NCBI RefSeq assembly: GCF_001439805.1
Contig: NZ_JYLK01000015.1
Location: 99,956-163,955 of the forward strand
Direction: 5' to 3'
DNA from: Pseudomonas trivialis
GTDB lineage: Bacteria > Pseudomonadota > Gammaproteobacteria > Pseudomonadales > Pseudomonadaceae
DNA length: 64,000 bases
This document shows, in pieces, positions 7,415 through 16,660 of this stretch (position 1 is its first letter; the number at the start of each line of letters is the position of its first letter). A program made the translations under genes and the position numbers. The notes beneath the pieces were generated by a model. It worked only from the letters and a program-made list of their open reading frames with translations. It was not told the DNA's origin and made no database searches.

Positions 7415-10069
7415 ATGGGCGAACTGGCCAAAGAAATCCTCCCGGTCAATATCGAAGACGAGCTGAAACAGTCCTACCTCGACTACGCAATGAGCGTCAT
7501 CGTGGGTCGGGCACTGCCTGATGCGCGCGATGGCTTGAAGCCCGTGCACCGGCGAGTGCTGTTCGCGATGAGCGAGCTGGGTAACGACTGGAACAAGCCG
7601 TACAAGAAATCTGCCCGTGTTGTCGGTGACGTGATCGGTAAGTATCACCCTCACGGCGACACCGCGGTGTACGACACCATTGTTCGGATGGCCCAGCCAT
7701 TTTCCCTGCGCTACCTGCTGGTAGACGGCCAGGGCAACTTCGGTTCGGTCGACGGCGACAACGCCGCGGCCATGCGATACACCGAAGTGCGCATGACCAA
7801 GCTGGCGCACGAGCTGCTGGCCGACCTGCACAAGGAAACCGTGGACTGGGTGCCGAACTACGACGGCACCGAAATGATCCCGGCCGTCATGCCCACCCGT
7901 ATTCCCAACCTGCTGGTCAACGGTTCCAGCGGTATTGCCGTGGGCATGGCCACCAACATTCCGCCGCACAACCTCGGTGAAGTCATCGACGGTTGCCTGG
8001 CCCTCATCGACAACCCCGAGCTGACCGTCGATGAACTGATGCAATACATCCCCGGTCCGGACTTCCCGACCGCCGCGATCATCAACGGTCGTGCCGGTAT
8101 CATCGAAGCCTATCGCACCGGTCGCGGCCGCATTTACATGCGCGCCCGCTCGATCATCGAAGACATCGACAAGGTCGGTGGCCGCCAGCAGATCGTCATC
8201 ACCGAACTGCCGTACCAGCTCAACAAGGCGCGTCTGATCGAGAAGATCGCCGAGCTGGTTAAAGAGAAGAAACTGGAAGGCATCACCGAGCTGCGCGACG
8301 AGTCCGACAAAGACGGTATGCGCGTGGTGATCGAGCTGCGTCGTGGCGAAGTGCCTGAGGTGATCCTCAACAACCTCTACGCCCAGACCCAGCTGCAAAG
8401 CGTGTTTGGTATCAACGTGGTTGCACTGATCGACGGCCGCCCACGCATCCTGAACCTCAAGGACCTGCTGGAAGCCTTCGTGCGTCACCGTCGCGAAGTG
8501 GTCACCCGCCGTACCGTGTTCGAACTGCGCAAGGCCCGCGAGCGCGGTCACATCCTGGAAGGCCAGGCGGTTGCGCTGTCGAACATCGACCCGGTCATCG
8601 CGCTGATCAAGGCTTCGCCGACGCCGTCGGAAGCCAAGGAAGCGCTGATCAAGATGCCGTGGGAATCCAGCGCCGTCGTGGCGATGGTTGAACGCGCCGG
8701 TGCCGATTCGTGCCGTCCGGAGACTCTGGACCCGCAATACGGCCTGCGTGATGGCAAGTATTTCCTGTCGCCGGAACAGGCCCAGGCCATCCTCGAGCTG
8801 CGTCTGCACCGCCTGACCGGCCTGGAACACGAGAAACTGCTGGCCGAGTACCAGGAGATTCTCAACCAGATCGGCGAGCTGATCCGCATCCTCAACAGCG
8901 CCGTGCGCCTGATGGAAGTGATCCGCGAAGAGCTGGAAGTGATCCGCGCCGAATACGGCGACGCGCGCCGCACCGAAATCCTCGATGCCCGCCTCGACCT
9001 GACCCTGGGTGACATGATTCCGGAAGAAGACCGCGTGGTGACCATTTCCCACGGCGGCTACGCCAAGACCCAGCCGCTGGCGGCGTACCAGGCCCAGCGT
9101 CGTGGCGGTAAAGGCAAATCGGCTACCGGCGTGAAGGATGAGGACTACATCGCTCACCTGCTGGTCGCCAACAGCCACACCACGCTGCTGCTGTTCTCCA
9201 GCAAGGGCAAGGTGTACTGGCTCAAAACCTACGAAATCCCGGAAGCCTCCCGCGCTGCCCGTGGTCGTCCGCTGGTCAACCTGCTGCCCCTGGACAGTGA
9301 TGAATACATCACCACCATGCTGCCGGTCGACGAGTACACCGAAGGTCACTTCATCTTCATGGCGACCGCCAAAGGCACCGTCAAGAAGACCCCGCTGGAA
9401 TCCTTCAGCCGTCAGCGCAGTGTTGGCCTGATCGCCCTGGAGCTGGATGAAGGTGACGTACTGATCTCCGCTGCCATTACTGATGGCGCGCGTGAAGTGA
9501 TGCTGTTCTCCGATGGCGGCAAGGTCACGCGCTTCAAGGAATCCGACGTGCGCGCCATGGGCCGTACTGCCCGTGGTGTGCGTGGCATGCGTCTGCCGGA
9601 AGGGCAGAAGCTGATTTCGATGCTGATCCCGGAAGAAGGCAGCCAGATTCTCACCGCTTCGGCGCGTGGTTACGGCAAGCGCACGGCCATCAGCGAGTTC
9701 CCCGAGTACAAGCGTGGCGGCCAGGGCGTGATCGCCATGGTCAGTAACGACCGCAACGGCCGTCTGGTTGGCGCGGTGCAGGTGCTCGACGGCGAGGAAA
9801 TCATGCTGATTTCCGACCAGGGCACGTTGGTGCGTACTCGTGTGGCCGAAGTCTCGAGCCTGGGCCGTAACACCCAGGGCGTGACGCTGATCAAGCTGGC
9901 CAAGGACGAGAAACTGGTAGGCCTTGAGCGTGTGCAGGAGCCTTCGGAAATTGAAGGTGAAGAGCTGGAAGGCGAAGAATTTGACGGTGAGGTGATCGCA
10001 ACCGTCGATGACACCATCGACGAGCCAACCCTCGATGCTGCCGCAGACGAAGAAGAACCGCAGGAATAA
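7415..10069 (+). CDS. gyrA: DNA gyrase subunit A
   Basis: An 884-aa breakage-rejoining subunit of the type II topoisomerase that introduces negative supercoils. The N-terminal motif EDELKQSYLDYAMSVIVGRA, the active-site tyrosine at residue 122 (AAMRYTE), and the C-terminal six-bladed beta-pinwheel repeats with the GyrA box (QRRGGKGK, near residue 565) are visible. The quinolone-determining region reads HPHGDTAVYDT with Thr83 and Asp87, the wild-type pseudomonad state. The C-terminal tail is strongly acidic (EIEGEELEGEEFDGEV onward). A strong terminator hairpin follows. Confidence 0.98.
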   Translation: MGELAKEILPVNIEDELKQSYLDYAMSVIVGRALPDARDGLKPVHRRVLFAMSELGNDWNKPYKKSARVVGDVIGKYHPHGDTAVYDTIVRMAQPFSLRYLLVDGQGNFGSVDGDNAAAMRYTEVRMTKLAHELLADLHKETVDWVPNYDGTEMIPAVMPTRIPNLLVNGSSGIAVGMATNIPPHNLGEVIDGCLALIDNPELTVDELMQYIPGPDFPTAAIINGRAGIIEAYRTGRGRIYMRARSIIEDIDKVGGRQQIVITELPYQLNKARLIEKIAELVKEKKLEGITELRDESDKDGMRVVIELRRGEVPEVILNNLYAQTQLQSVFGINVVALIDGRPRILNLKDLLEAFVRHRREVVTRRTVFELRKARERGHILEGQAVALSNIDPVIALIKASPTPSEAKEALIKMPWESSAVVAMVERAGADSCRPETLDPQYGLRDGKYFLSPEQAQAILELRLHRLTGLEHEKLLAEYQEILNQIGELIRILNSAVRLMEVIREELEVIRAEYGDARRTEILDARLDLTLGDMIPEEDRVVTISHGGYAKTQPLAAYQAQRRGGKGKSATGVKDEDYIAHLLVANSHTTLLLFSSKGKVYWLKTYEIPEASRAARGRPLVNLLPLDSDEYITTMLPVDEYTEGHFIFMATAKGTVKKTPLESFSRQRSVGLIALELDEGDVLISAAITDGAREVMLFSDGGKVTRFKESDVRAMGRTARGVRGMRLPEGQKLISMLIPEEGSQILTASARGYGKRTAISEFPEYKRGGQGVIAMVSNDRNGRLVGAVQVLDGEEIMLISDQGTLVRTRVAEVSSLGRNTQGVTLIKLAKDEKLVGLERVQEPSEIEGEELEGEEFDGEVIATVDDTIDEPTLDAAADEEEPQE

Positions 10070-10079
10070 GCGGACACGC

Positions 10080-10106
10080 AGGGGGCGGATGAAGATTCGC
10101 CCCCTT
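10080..10106 (+). terminator. Rho-independent terminator of gyrA
   Basis: AGGGGGCG and CGCCCCCTT arms pair around a GATGAAGATT loop eleven bases after the gyrA stop, followed by a TTGTTGTTTGT tract. Position and shape fit an intrinsic terminator. Confidence 0.75.
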
Positions 10107-10157
10107 GTTGTTTGTGTCCCCTTTGAAATACCTATCCTTGGTCTGGCACCGATCCCT

Positions 10158-10243
10158 GTGGGAGCTGGCTTGCCTGCGATAGCATCACCGCGGTATCACT
10201 GGAACCACCGCAGTGCCTGTATCGCAGGCAAGCCAGCTCCCAC
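10158..10243. repeat. REP doublet with 23-bp perfect inverted arms
   Basis: The left arm GTGGGAGCTGGCTTGCCTGC (continuing to 10180) is repeated exactly inverted at 10221-10243, with 40 bp between. This is a different REP subtype from the one upstream of gyrA. It lies between the gyrA terminator and serC. Confidence 0.85.
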
Positions 10244-10314
10244 CAGGGTTCGCTCCAGCGAAAGGTTGTTGCCGAACATGATTGCAGCCCCACCAGATCA
10301 GAGTGAGATTGGAT

Positions 10315-11400
10315 GTGAGCAAGAGAGCCTATAACTTCTGTGCCGGTCCCGCGGCGCTTCCTGAAGCAGTCCTGCAGCGCGCGCAGGGTGAACTCCTCGA
10401 CTGGCATGGAAAAGGCCTCTCCGTGATGGAAATGAGCCATCGCAGCGATGAGTTCGTCTCCATCGCCACCAAGGCCGAGCAGGACCTGCGCGACCTGCTG
10501 AACATCCCTTCAAACTACAAGGTGCTGTTCCTGCAAGGCGGCGCCAGCCAGCAGTTTGCCCAAATCCCGCTGAACCTGCTGCCCGAGGGCGGTACGGCCG
10601 ACTACATCGACACCGGTATCTGGGGGCAGAAGGCCATTGAAGAGGCCTCCCGCTACGGCAACGTGAATGTGGCTGGCACCGCCAAGCCCTACGACTACTT
10701 CGCCATTCCAGGTCAGAACGAATGGACATTGTCGAAAGACGCGGCCTACGTGCACTACGTGGCCAACGAAACCATCGGTGGTCTGCAGTTCGACTGGGTG
10801 CCTGACGTGGGCGACGTTCCGCTGGTGTGTGACATGTCCTCGGACATTCTTTCGCGCCCAATCGATGTGTCGCGCTACGGCATGATCTACGCCGGCGCGC
10901 AGAAGAACATCGGTCCGAGCGGCATCCTGGTCAACATCATCCGCGAAGACCTGTTGGGCCGCGCCCGTGCCGTGTGCCCGACCATGCTCAACTACAAGGT
11001 CGCAGCCGACAACGGCTCGATGTACAACACGCCGCCGGCCTTCGCCTGGTACCTCTCGGGCCTGGTGTTCGAATGGCTGAAAGAGCAGGGCGGTGTCGCC
11101 GCCATGGGCAAGCTCAACGAAGAGAAGAAGCGCGTCCTGTACGACTTCATCGACGCCAGCGGCCTGTACAGCAACCCGATCAACCTCGGCAATCGCTCGT
11201 GGATGAACGTGCCGTTCCGTCTGGCGGACGACCGCCTGGACAAACCGTTCCTGGCCGGTGCCGACGCACGCGGGCTGCAGAACCTCAAGGGCCACCGCTC
11301 GGTGGGTGGCATGCGCGCCTCCATCTACAACGCTGTCGACATCCACGCGATCAACGCGCTGGTTGCCTACATGGCAGAGTTCGAAAAGGAACACGGCTAA
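10315..11400 (+). CDS. serC: Phosphoserine aminotransferase SerC
   Basis: A 361-aa PLP-dependent class V aminotransferase that makes 3-phosphoserine in serine synthesis and also serves pyridoxal phosphate synthesis. Hallmarks: KRAYNFCAGPAALPEAVLQ at the N-terminus, the MEMSHRSDEF motif, and the PLP lysine in YAGAQKNIGPSG near residue 197. The GTG start at 10315 gives the family's usual length; the frame is open a little further up but without family sequence. The stop overlaps the pheA start by one base (TAATG), so serC and pheA are translationally coupled. Confidence 0.96.
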   Translation: MSKRAYNFCAGPAALPEAVLQRAQGELLDWHGKGLSVMEMSHRSDEFVSIATKAEQDLRDLLNIPSNYKVLFLQGGASQQFAQIPLNLLPEGGTADYIDTGIWGQKAIEEASRYGNVNVAGTAKPYDYFAIPGQNEWTLSKDAAYVHYVANETIGGLQFDWVPDVGDVPLVCDMSSDILSRPIDVSRYGMIYAGAQKNIGPSGILVNIIREDLLGRARAVCPTMLNYKVAADNGSMYNTPPAFAWYLSGLVFEWLKEQGGVAAMGKLNEEKKRVLYDFIDASGLYSNPINLGNRSWMNVPFRLADDRLDKPFLAGADARGLQNLKGHRSVGGMRASIYNAVDIHAINALVAYMAEFEKEHG

Positions 11401-12494
11401 TGTCTGAGCAAGAACTCAAGGCCCTGCGGGTCCGCATCGACAGCCTGGACGAGAAAGTCCTGGAACTGATCAGTGAGCGTGCGCGCTGCGCCCAGGAAGT
11501 GGCGCGGGTGAAGATGGCTGAGCTGGCCGAAGGCGAGGTGCCGGTGTTCTATCGGCCCGAGCGTGAAGCGGCGGTGCTCAAGCGTGTGATGGAGCGCAAC
11601 CGGGGCCCATTGGGCAACGAAGAAATGGCGCGGTTGTTCCGCGAAATCATGTCCTCGTGCCTGGCCCTCGAGCAGCCGCTGAAAGTGGCCTACCTCGGCC
11701 CCGAAGGCACGTTCACCCAGGCGGCGGCCATGAAACACTTCGGTCACGCCGTGATCAGCAAGCCGATGGCGGCCATCGACGAAGTGTTCCGTGAAGTGGC
11801 GGCCGGCGCGGTGAATTTTGGCGTGGTGCCGGTGGAAAACTCCACTGAGGGCGCGGTCAACCACACCCTCGACAGCTTCCTCGAGCACGACATGGTGATC
11901 TGCGGCGAAGTCGAACTGCGCATTCACCATCACCTGCTGGTGGGCGAAAACACCAAGACCGACAGCATCAGCCGTATCTACTCTCACGCTCAGTCCCTGG
12001 CCCAGTGCCGCAAGTGGCTGGACGCCCATTACCCGAATGTCGAGCGCGTGGCGGTGTCGAGCAACGCCGAGGCCGCCAAGCGGGTCAAGGGTGAGTGGAA
12101 TTCGGCGGCGATTGCCGGTGATATGGCTGCGGGCCTTTACGGGCTGACGCGCCTGGCCGAAAAGATCGAGGACCGCCCGGACAACTCCACGCGGTTCCTG
12201 ATGATCGGCAGTCAGGAAGTGCCGCCGACCGGCGACGACAAGACTTCGATCATCGTGTCCATGAGCAACAAGCCAGGCGCCCTGCATGAACTGCTGGTGC
12301 CGTTCCACGACAACGGGATTGACCTGACGCGCATCGAGACGCGTCCTTCGCGCAGCGGTAAATGGACCTACGTGTTCTTTATCGACTTCATCGGCCACCA
12401 CCGCGACCCGCTGGTCAAGGGCGTACTCGAGAAGATCAGTCAGGAAGCCGTGGCACTCAAGGTGCTGGGCTCTTACCCGAAAGCGGTTTTGTGA
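11400..12494 (+). CDS. pheA: Bifunctional chorismate mutase/prephenate dehydratase (P-protein)
   Basis: A 364-aa enzyme that turns chorismate to prephenate and then to phenylpyruvate. Domain order: AroQ chorismate mutase (about 1-90, LRVRIDSLDEKVLELISERA), prephenate dehydratase (about 95-270, with the PVENSTEGAVNHTLD motif), and a C-terminal ACT domain for phenylalanine feedback (GALHELLVPFHDNGIDLTRIE, about 280-364). It sits in the serC-pheA-hisC-tyrA/aroA-cmk-rpsA run, with hisC 9 bp downstream. Confidence 0.97.
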   Translation: MSEQELKALRVRIDSLDEKVLELISERARCAQEVARVKMAELAEGEVPVFYRPEREAAVLKRVMERNRGPLGNEEMARLFREIMSSCLALEQPLKVAYLGPEGTFTQAAAMKHFGHAVISKPMAAIDEVFREVAAGAVNFGVVPVENSTEGAVNHTLDSFLEHDMVICGEVELRIHHHLLVGENTKTDSISRIYSHAQSLAQCRKWLDAHYPNVERVAVSSNAEAAKRVKGEWNSAAIAGDMAAGLYGLTRLAEKIEDRPDNSTRFLMIGSQEVPPTGDDKTSIIVSMSNKPGALHELLVPFHDNGIDLTRIETRPSRSGKWTYVFFIDFIGHHRDPLVKGVLEKISQEAVALKVLGSYPKAVL

Positions 12495-12503
12495 GGCTTT
12501 GAC

Positions 12504-13616
12504 ATGAGTGGCAACTTCCTCGCCCTGGCGCAGCCGGGCGTGCAACAACTCTCGCCATACGTGCCGGGCAAGCCTGTGGACGAGCTGGCGCGTGAGTTGA
12601 ATCTGGACCCTTCGAAGATCGTCAAGCTGGCCAGTAATGAGAACCCGCTGGGCCCGAGCCCCAAGGTGCTGGCGGCGATTCGTGAAGAGCTGACCGAGCT
12701 GACCCGTTATCCGGATGGCAACGGTTTTGCGCTGAAGTCGCTGCTGGCGCAAAACTGCGGTGTAGCGCTCGACCAGGTGACCCTGGGCAACGGCTCCAAC
12801 GACATTCTTGAGCTGGTCGGCCGTGCCTACCTGGCACCGGGCCTGAATGCGGTGTTCAGCGAGCATGCGTTTGCGGTCTACCCCATCGTGACCCAGGCCG
12901 TTGGCGCCGATGCACGGATCATTCCGGCCAGGGATTGGGGCCATGACCTGCCGGCGATGCTGGCGGCCATCGACGCGCAGACGCGCGTGGTGTTTATCGC
13001 CAACCCGAACAATCCGACCGGCACCTGGTTCGATGCCCAGGCGTTGAACGACTTCCTGCAGGGTGTGCCCGAGCACGTGCTGGTCGTGCTCGACGAAGCC
13101 TATATCGAGTACGCCGAAGGCGGCGAGTTGCCAAACGGCCTCGACTTCCTGGCGGCCTATCCGAACCTGCTGGTGTCGCGCACCTTCTCCAAGGCCTATG
13201 GCCTGGCGTCGCTGCGCGTTGGCTACGGCCTGTCGACGGCGGTGGTTGCAGATGTGCTGAACCGCGTGCGCCAGCCCTTCAACGTCAACAGCCTCGCCCT
13301 GGCGGCAGCTTGCGCGGCGGTGAAGGACACCGAGTACCTGGAGGAAGGCCGCCGCATCAATGAACGCGGCATGCTGCAACTGCAGCAAGGTTTCCGTGAG
13401 TTGGGCTTGGGCTGGATTCCATCCAGGGGCAATTTCATCTGCGTCGACCTCGGCCAGGTAGCTGCACCGGTATTCCAGGGCCTGCTGCGCGAAGGCGTGA
13501 TCGTGCGCCCGGTGGCCAACTACGGCATGCCGAACCACCTGCGTATCACCATCGGCCTGCCGGCCGAGAACAGCCGCTTCCTTGAGGCGCTGGCCAAGGT
13601 TCTCGCTCGTGGTTGA
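12504..13616 (+). CDS. hisC: Histidinol-phosphate/aromatic aminotransferase (HisC2 type)
   Basis: A 370-aa class I/II PLP aminotransferase. The cofactor lysine is in SRTFSKAYGLASLRVGYG near residue 230, with NPNNPTGTW and LDEAYIEY upstream of it and KLASNENPLGPSP near the N-terminus. Many proteobacteria carry this copy beside pheA and tyrA, where it may transaminate phenylpyruvate, hydroxyphenylpyruvate or prephenate as well as imidazoleacetol phosphate. Placement in this aromatic operon favours the aromatic role; a second histidine-operon copy would be expected elsewhere. Its end runs into the tyrA/aroA frame. Confidence 0.93.
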   Translation: MSGNFLALAQPGVQQLSPYVPGKPVDELARELNLDPSKIVKLASNENPLGPSPKVLAAIREELTELTRYPDGNGFALKSLLAQNCGVALDQVTLGNGSNDILELVGRAYLAPGLNAVFSEHAFAVYPIVTQAVGADARIIPARDWGHDLPAMLAAIDAQTRVVFIANPNNPTGTWFDAQALNDFLQGVPEHVLVVLDEAYIEYAEGGELPNGLDFLAAYPNLLVSRTFSKAYGLASLRVGYGLSTAVVADVLNRVRQPFNVNSLALAAACAAVKDTEYLEEGRRINERGMLQLQQGFRELGLGWIPSRGNFICVDLGQVAAPVFQGLLREGVIVRPVANYGMPNHLRITIGLPAENSRFLEALAKVLARG

Positions 13617-13644
13617 TGTCACTGCATTGCAACCTGCTGTGCCT

Positions 13645-15855
13645 ATGATCGGTCGCCTGGTAGTGGTCGGCCTGGGGTTGATCGGTGGTTCCTTCGCCAA
13701 AGGCCTGCGTGAAAGCGGGCTGTGCGGCGAAGTGGTCGGTGTGGACCTGGACCCGCAATCGCGCACGCTGGCGGTTGAGCTGGGCGTGGTCGACCGCTGT
13801 GAAGCGGACCTGGCCCTGGCTTGCCAGGGCGCCGATGTGATCCAGCTGGCGGTGCCGATCCTTGCGATGGAAAAGCTGCTTGGGGTATTGGCCGGCATGG
13901 ACCTGGGGCAGGCGATTCTCACCGACGTCGGCAGTGCCAAGGGCAATGTGGTGCGCGCGGCGCAGCAGGCGTTTGGCGGCATGCCGGCGCGCTTTGTGCC
14001 GGGCCACCCGATTGCCGGCTCCGAACAGAGCGGGGTGGAAGCCTCCAATGCGCAGTTGTTTCGTCGGCATAAAGTGATTCTGACGCCGCTGGCGCAAACC
14101 GATCCGGCGGCGCTGGCCGTGGTTGATCGTCTGTGGCGCGAGCTGGGGGCGGATGTGGAGCATATGCAGGTCGAGCGTCACGACGAAGTGCTGGCGGCGA
14201 CCAGTCACCTGCCGCATTTGTTGGCGTTTGGTCTGGTGGATTCTTTGGCCAAGCGCAACGAAAACCTGGAGATCTTCCGCTACGCCGCCGGCGGTTTCCG
14301 TGATTTCACGCGGATTGCCGGCAGCGACCCGGTGATGTGGCACGACATTTTTCTCGCCAATCGCGAAGCGGTGTTGCGCACCCTGGACACCTTTCGCAGC
14401 GACCTCGACGCCTTGCGCGACGCGGTCGATGCCGGAGATGGTCATCAGTTACTGGGCGTGTTCACCCGTGCGCGGGTGGCACGTGAGCACTTCAGCAAGA
14501 TCCTGGCGCGCCGGGCCTATATGGAAACCGCTGTGAGCGCTGATGAGGTGGTCTTCGTGGCCAGCCCGGGTGGTCGCTTGAGTGGGCGCATCCGTGTGCC
14601 GGGCGACAAGTCGATCTCCCATCGCTCGATCATGCTGGGCTCGTTGGCCGAGGGGGTCACCGACGTTGAAGGTTTCCTGGAGGGCGAGGATGCCCTGGCG
14701 ACCTTGCAGGCGTTTCGTGACATGGGCGTCGTGATCGAAGGTCCGCACCATGGGCGCGTGACGATTCATGGCGTCGGTCTGCTGGGGCTGAAGGCGCCAC
14801 CGGGGCCGATCTACCTCGGCAACTCCGGCACTTCGATGCGCCTGCTCGCCGGGCTGCTCGCGGCGCAGCGTTTTGACAGCGTATTGACCGGCGACGCCTC
14901 GCTGTCCCGGCGCCCGATGAATCGTGTGGTCCAGCCGCTGCGGGAAATGGGGGCGGTGATCGAGACGGGGCCTGAGGGGCGTCCGCCGTTGAGCATTCGT
15001 GGTGGTCAGTCGTTGAAAGGGTTGAATTACACGCTGCCAATGGCCAGTGCCCAGGTCAAATCCAGTCTGCTGCTGGCGGGGTTGTATGCTGAAGGCAAGA
15101 CCGCAGTGACCGAGCCTGCACCGACCCGTGATCATACCGAGCGCCTGTTGCGCGGGTTTGGTTATCCGGTGGCGGTGGAGGGCTCGACGGCTTCCTTGGA
15201 GTCGGGTCACTTGCTGAGCGCAACCCATATAGAAGTGCCGGGGGATATTTCCTCGGCGGCGTTTTTCCTGGTGGCGGCTTCGCTCGCCGGCGGGGCCGAG
15301 CTGCTGCTGGAGCATGTCGGCATCAACCCGACGCGCACTGGCGTGATTGATATCCTGCGGCTGATGGGCGCTGATATCAGCCTGGAAAATCAGCGTGAGG
15401 TGGGCGGTGAGCCTGTCGCGGATCTGCGGGTGCGTTCGGCAGCGTTGAAGGGGATTGAAATTCCCGAGGCACTGGTGCCGTTGGCAATTGATGAGTTTCC
15501 GGTGTTGTTCGTGGCTGCCGCCTGCGCTGAAGGTAGAACGGTGCTGCGCGGTGCTCAGGAGCTGCGCGTGAAGGAATCCGACCGCATTCAAGTCATGGCC
15601 GATGGTCTGCTGATGCTCGGGGTGAAGTGTGAACCGACTCCCGATGGGATTATTATCGACGGCGGCCCGTTAAGCGGCGGCGAGGTCCAGGCCCATGGCG
15701 ACCACCGGATTGCCATGGCCTTCAGCGTGGCTGGCTTGCGAGCGGCTGCGCCGATTCGTATCCATGACTGTGCCAATGTAGCGACGTCTTTTCCGAATTT
15801 TCTTACCCTGTGTGCCCATGTCGGCATGCGTGTTGCCCAAGAGGCTCAATTGTGA
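13645..15855 (+). CDS. aroA: Fused prephenate dehydrogenase and EPSP synthase (TyrA-AroA)
   Basis: A 736-aa natural fusion. Residues 1 to about 290 form prephenate dehydrogenase (nucleotide loop VVGLGLIGGSFAKGL; FVPGHPIAGSE with the catalytic His). Residues from about 305 form 3-phosphoshikimate 1-carboxyvinyltransferase (PGDKSISHRSIMLGS, YLGNSGTSMRLLAGL, the RVKESDRI motif, and HGDHRIAMAFS near the end). The start at 13645 gives MIGRLVVVGLGL; a GTG at 13609 inside hisC would add 12 residues and make an overlap. The fusion links tyrosine and chorismate steps and is characteristic of Pseudomonas. Its TGA overlaps the cmk GTG. Confidence 0.94.
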   Translation: MIGRLVVVGLGLIGGSFAKGLRESGLCGEVVGVDLDPQSRTLAVELGVVDRCEADLALACQGADVIQLAVPILAMEKLLGVLAGMDLGQAILTDVGSAKGNVVRAAQQAFGGMPARFVPGHPIAGSEQSGVEASNAQLFRRHKVILTPLAQTDPAALAVVDRLWRELGADVEHMQVERHDEVLAATSHLPHLLAFGLVDSLAKRNENLEIFRYAAGGFRDFTRIAGSDPVMWHDIFLANREAVLRTLDTFRSDLDALRDAVDAGDGHQLLGVFTRARVAREHFSKILARRAYMETAVSADEVVFVASPGGRLSGRIRVPGDKSISHRSIMLGSLAEGVTDVEGFLEGEDALATLQAFRDMGVVIEGPHHGRVTIHGVGLLGLKAPPGPIYLGNSGTSMRLLAGLLAAQRFDSVLTGDASLSRRPMNRVVQPLREMGAVIETGPEGRPPLSIRGGQSLKGLNYTLPMASAQVKSSLLLAGLYAEGKTAVTEPAPTRDHTERLLRGFGYPVAVEGSTASLESGHLLSATHIEVPGDISSAAFFLVAASLAGGAELLLEHVGINPTRTGVIDILRLMGADISLENQREVGGEPVADLRVRSAALKGIEIPEALVPLAIDEFPVLFVAAACAEGRTVLRGAQELRVKESDRIQVMADGLLMLGVKCEPTPDGIIIDGGPLSGGEVQAHGDHRIAMAFSVAGLRAAAPIRIHDCANVATSFPNFLTLCAHVGMRVAQEAQL

Positions 15856-16541
15856 ATATCAAAGCACCGGTGATTACCATCGACGGGCCAAGCGGCTCGG
15901 GCAAAGGCACTATCGCCGGCATCCTAGCCAAGCGCCTGGGCTGGTGCCTGCTGGACTCCGGCGCGCTGTATCGCCTGCTGGCGTTTGCCGCACGCAACCA
16001 TGGCGTCGACCTTACCAACGAAGAATCCCTGAAACTGCTGGCGGCGCATCTGGATGTGCAGTTCGTCGGCGCGACCGAAGGTCATCCGCAGCGCATCATC
16101 CTCGAAGGCGATGATGTGACCGACGACCTGCGTAACGAACAGGTTGGCTCGTGGGCATCCCAGGTCGCCGCGCTGCCGGCGGTGCGTGATGCCTTGCTGC
16201 AGCGTCAGCGCGCGTTTCAGGAGCCACCGGGCCTGGTGGCTGATGGCCGCGACATGGGTACCGTTGTGTTTCCCGAGGCGCCGCTGAAGATTTTCCTGAC
16301 CGCCAGTGCCGAGGAGCGCGCGCGCCGTCGTTACTTGCAGTTGAAGGGCAAAGTCGATGGTGTTAGTCTGTCGAGTCTGCTAGATGAGATCCGTGCACGC
16401 GATGAGCGTGATACCCAGCGTGCGGTAGCCCCGCTCAAGCCGGCGGCTGACGCTATACAGCTGGATTCCACGGAGCTTTCCATCGAGCAGGTGCTGGAAC
16501 GCATCATGAGTGAAATCGCCATTCGCGATATTGCCGGATGA
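15852..16541 (+). CDS. cmk: Cytidylate kinase
   Basis: A 229-aa nucleoside monophosphate kinase that phosphorylates CMP and dCMP. The P-loop GPSGSGKGT is near residue 11, DSGALYRL follows near 35, and VADGRDMGTVVFPEAPLKIFLTA lies in the middle. The GTG start overlaps the aroA stop by four bases (GTGA), a sign of coupling. The cmk-rpsA pair is widely conserved in gamma-proteobacteria. Confidence 0.97.
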   Translation: MNIKAPVITIDGPSGSGKGTIAGILAKRLGWCLLDSGALYRLLAFAARNHGVDLTNEESLKLLAAHLDVQFVGATEGHPQRIILEGDDVTDDLRNEQVGSWASQVAALPAVRDALLQRQRAFQEPPGLVADGRDMGTVVFPEAPLKIFLTASAEERARRRYLQLKGKVDGVSLSSLLDEIRARDERDTQRAVAPLKPAADAIQLDSTELSIEQVLERIMSEIAIRDIAG

Positions 16542-16601
16542 CCAAGAAGGCTGCAGGGGACCAGTCAAAGTCCTGCGGTGCTTCTTCTAAATGAAACTGA
16601 C

Positions 16602-16642
16602 CCACACCGTCTGGGGTGTGGAGATGGGCGTATTCTTCGCCC
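16602..16642 (+). promoter_or_regulatory. Two tandem hairpins in the rpsA leader, possible S1 autoregulatory site
   Basis: CCACACC (16602-16608) pairs with GGTGTGG (16615-16621), and GGGCG (16626-16630) pairs with CGCCC (16638-16642). The ribosome site AGGAATT follows. In E. coli, S1 represses its own mRNA through a folded leader with several hairpins. The matching position here suggests the same control, but the fold has not been tested. Confidence 0.45.
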
Positions 16643-16660
16643 TTATCAACAGGAATTAAA

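Noticed and set aside
7388..9349. Long minus-strand open frame opposite gyrA
   Set aside because: Its peptide is rich in His, Val, Gln and Asp in the pattern produced by reading GC-rich, codon-biased gyrA backwards; gyrA itself is certain.
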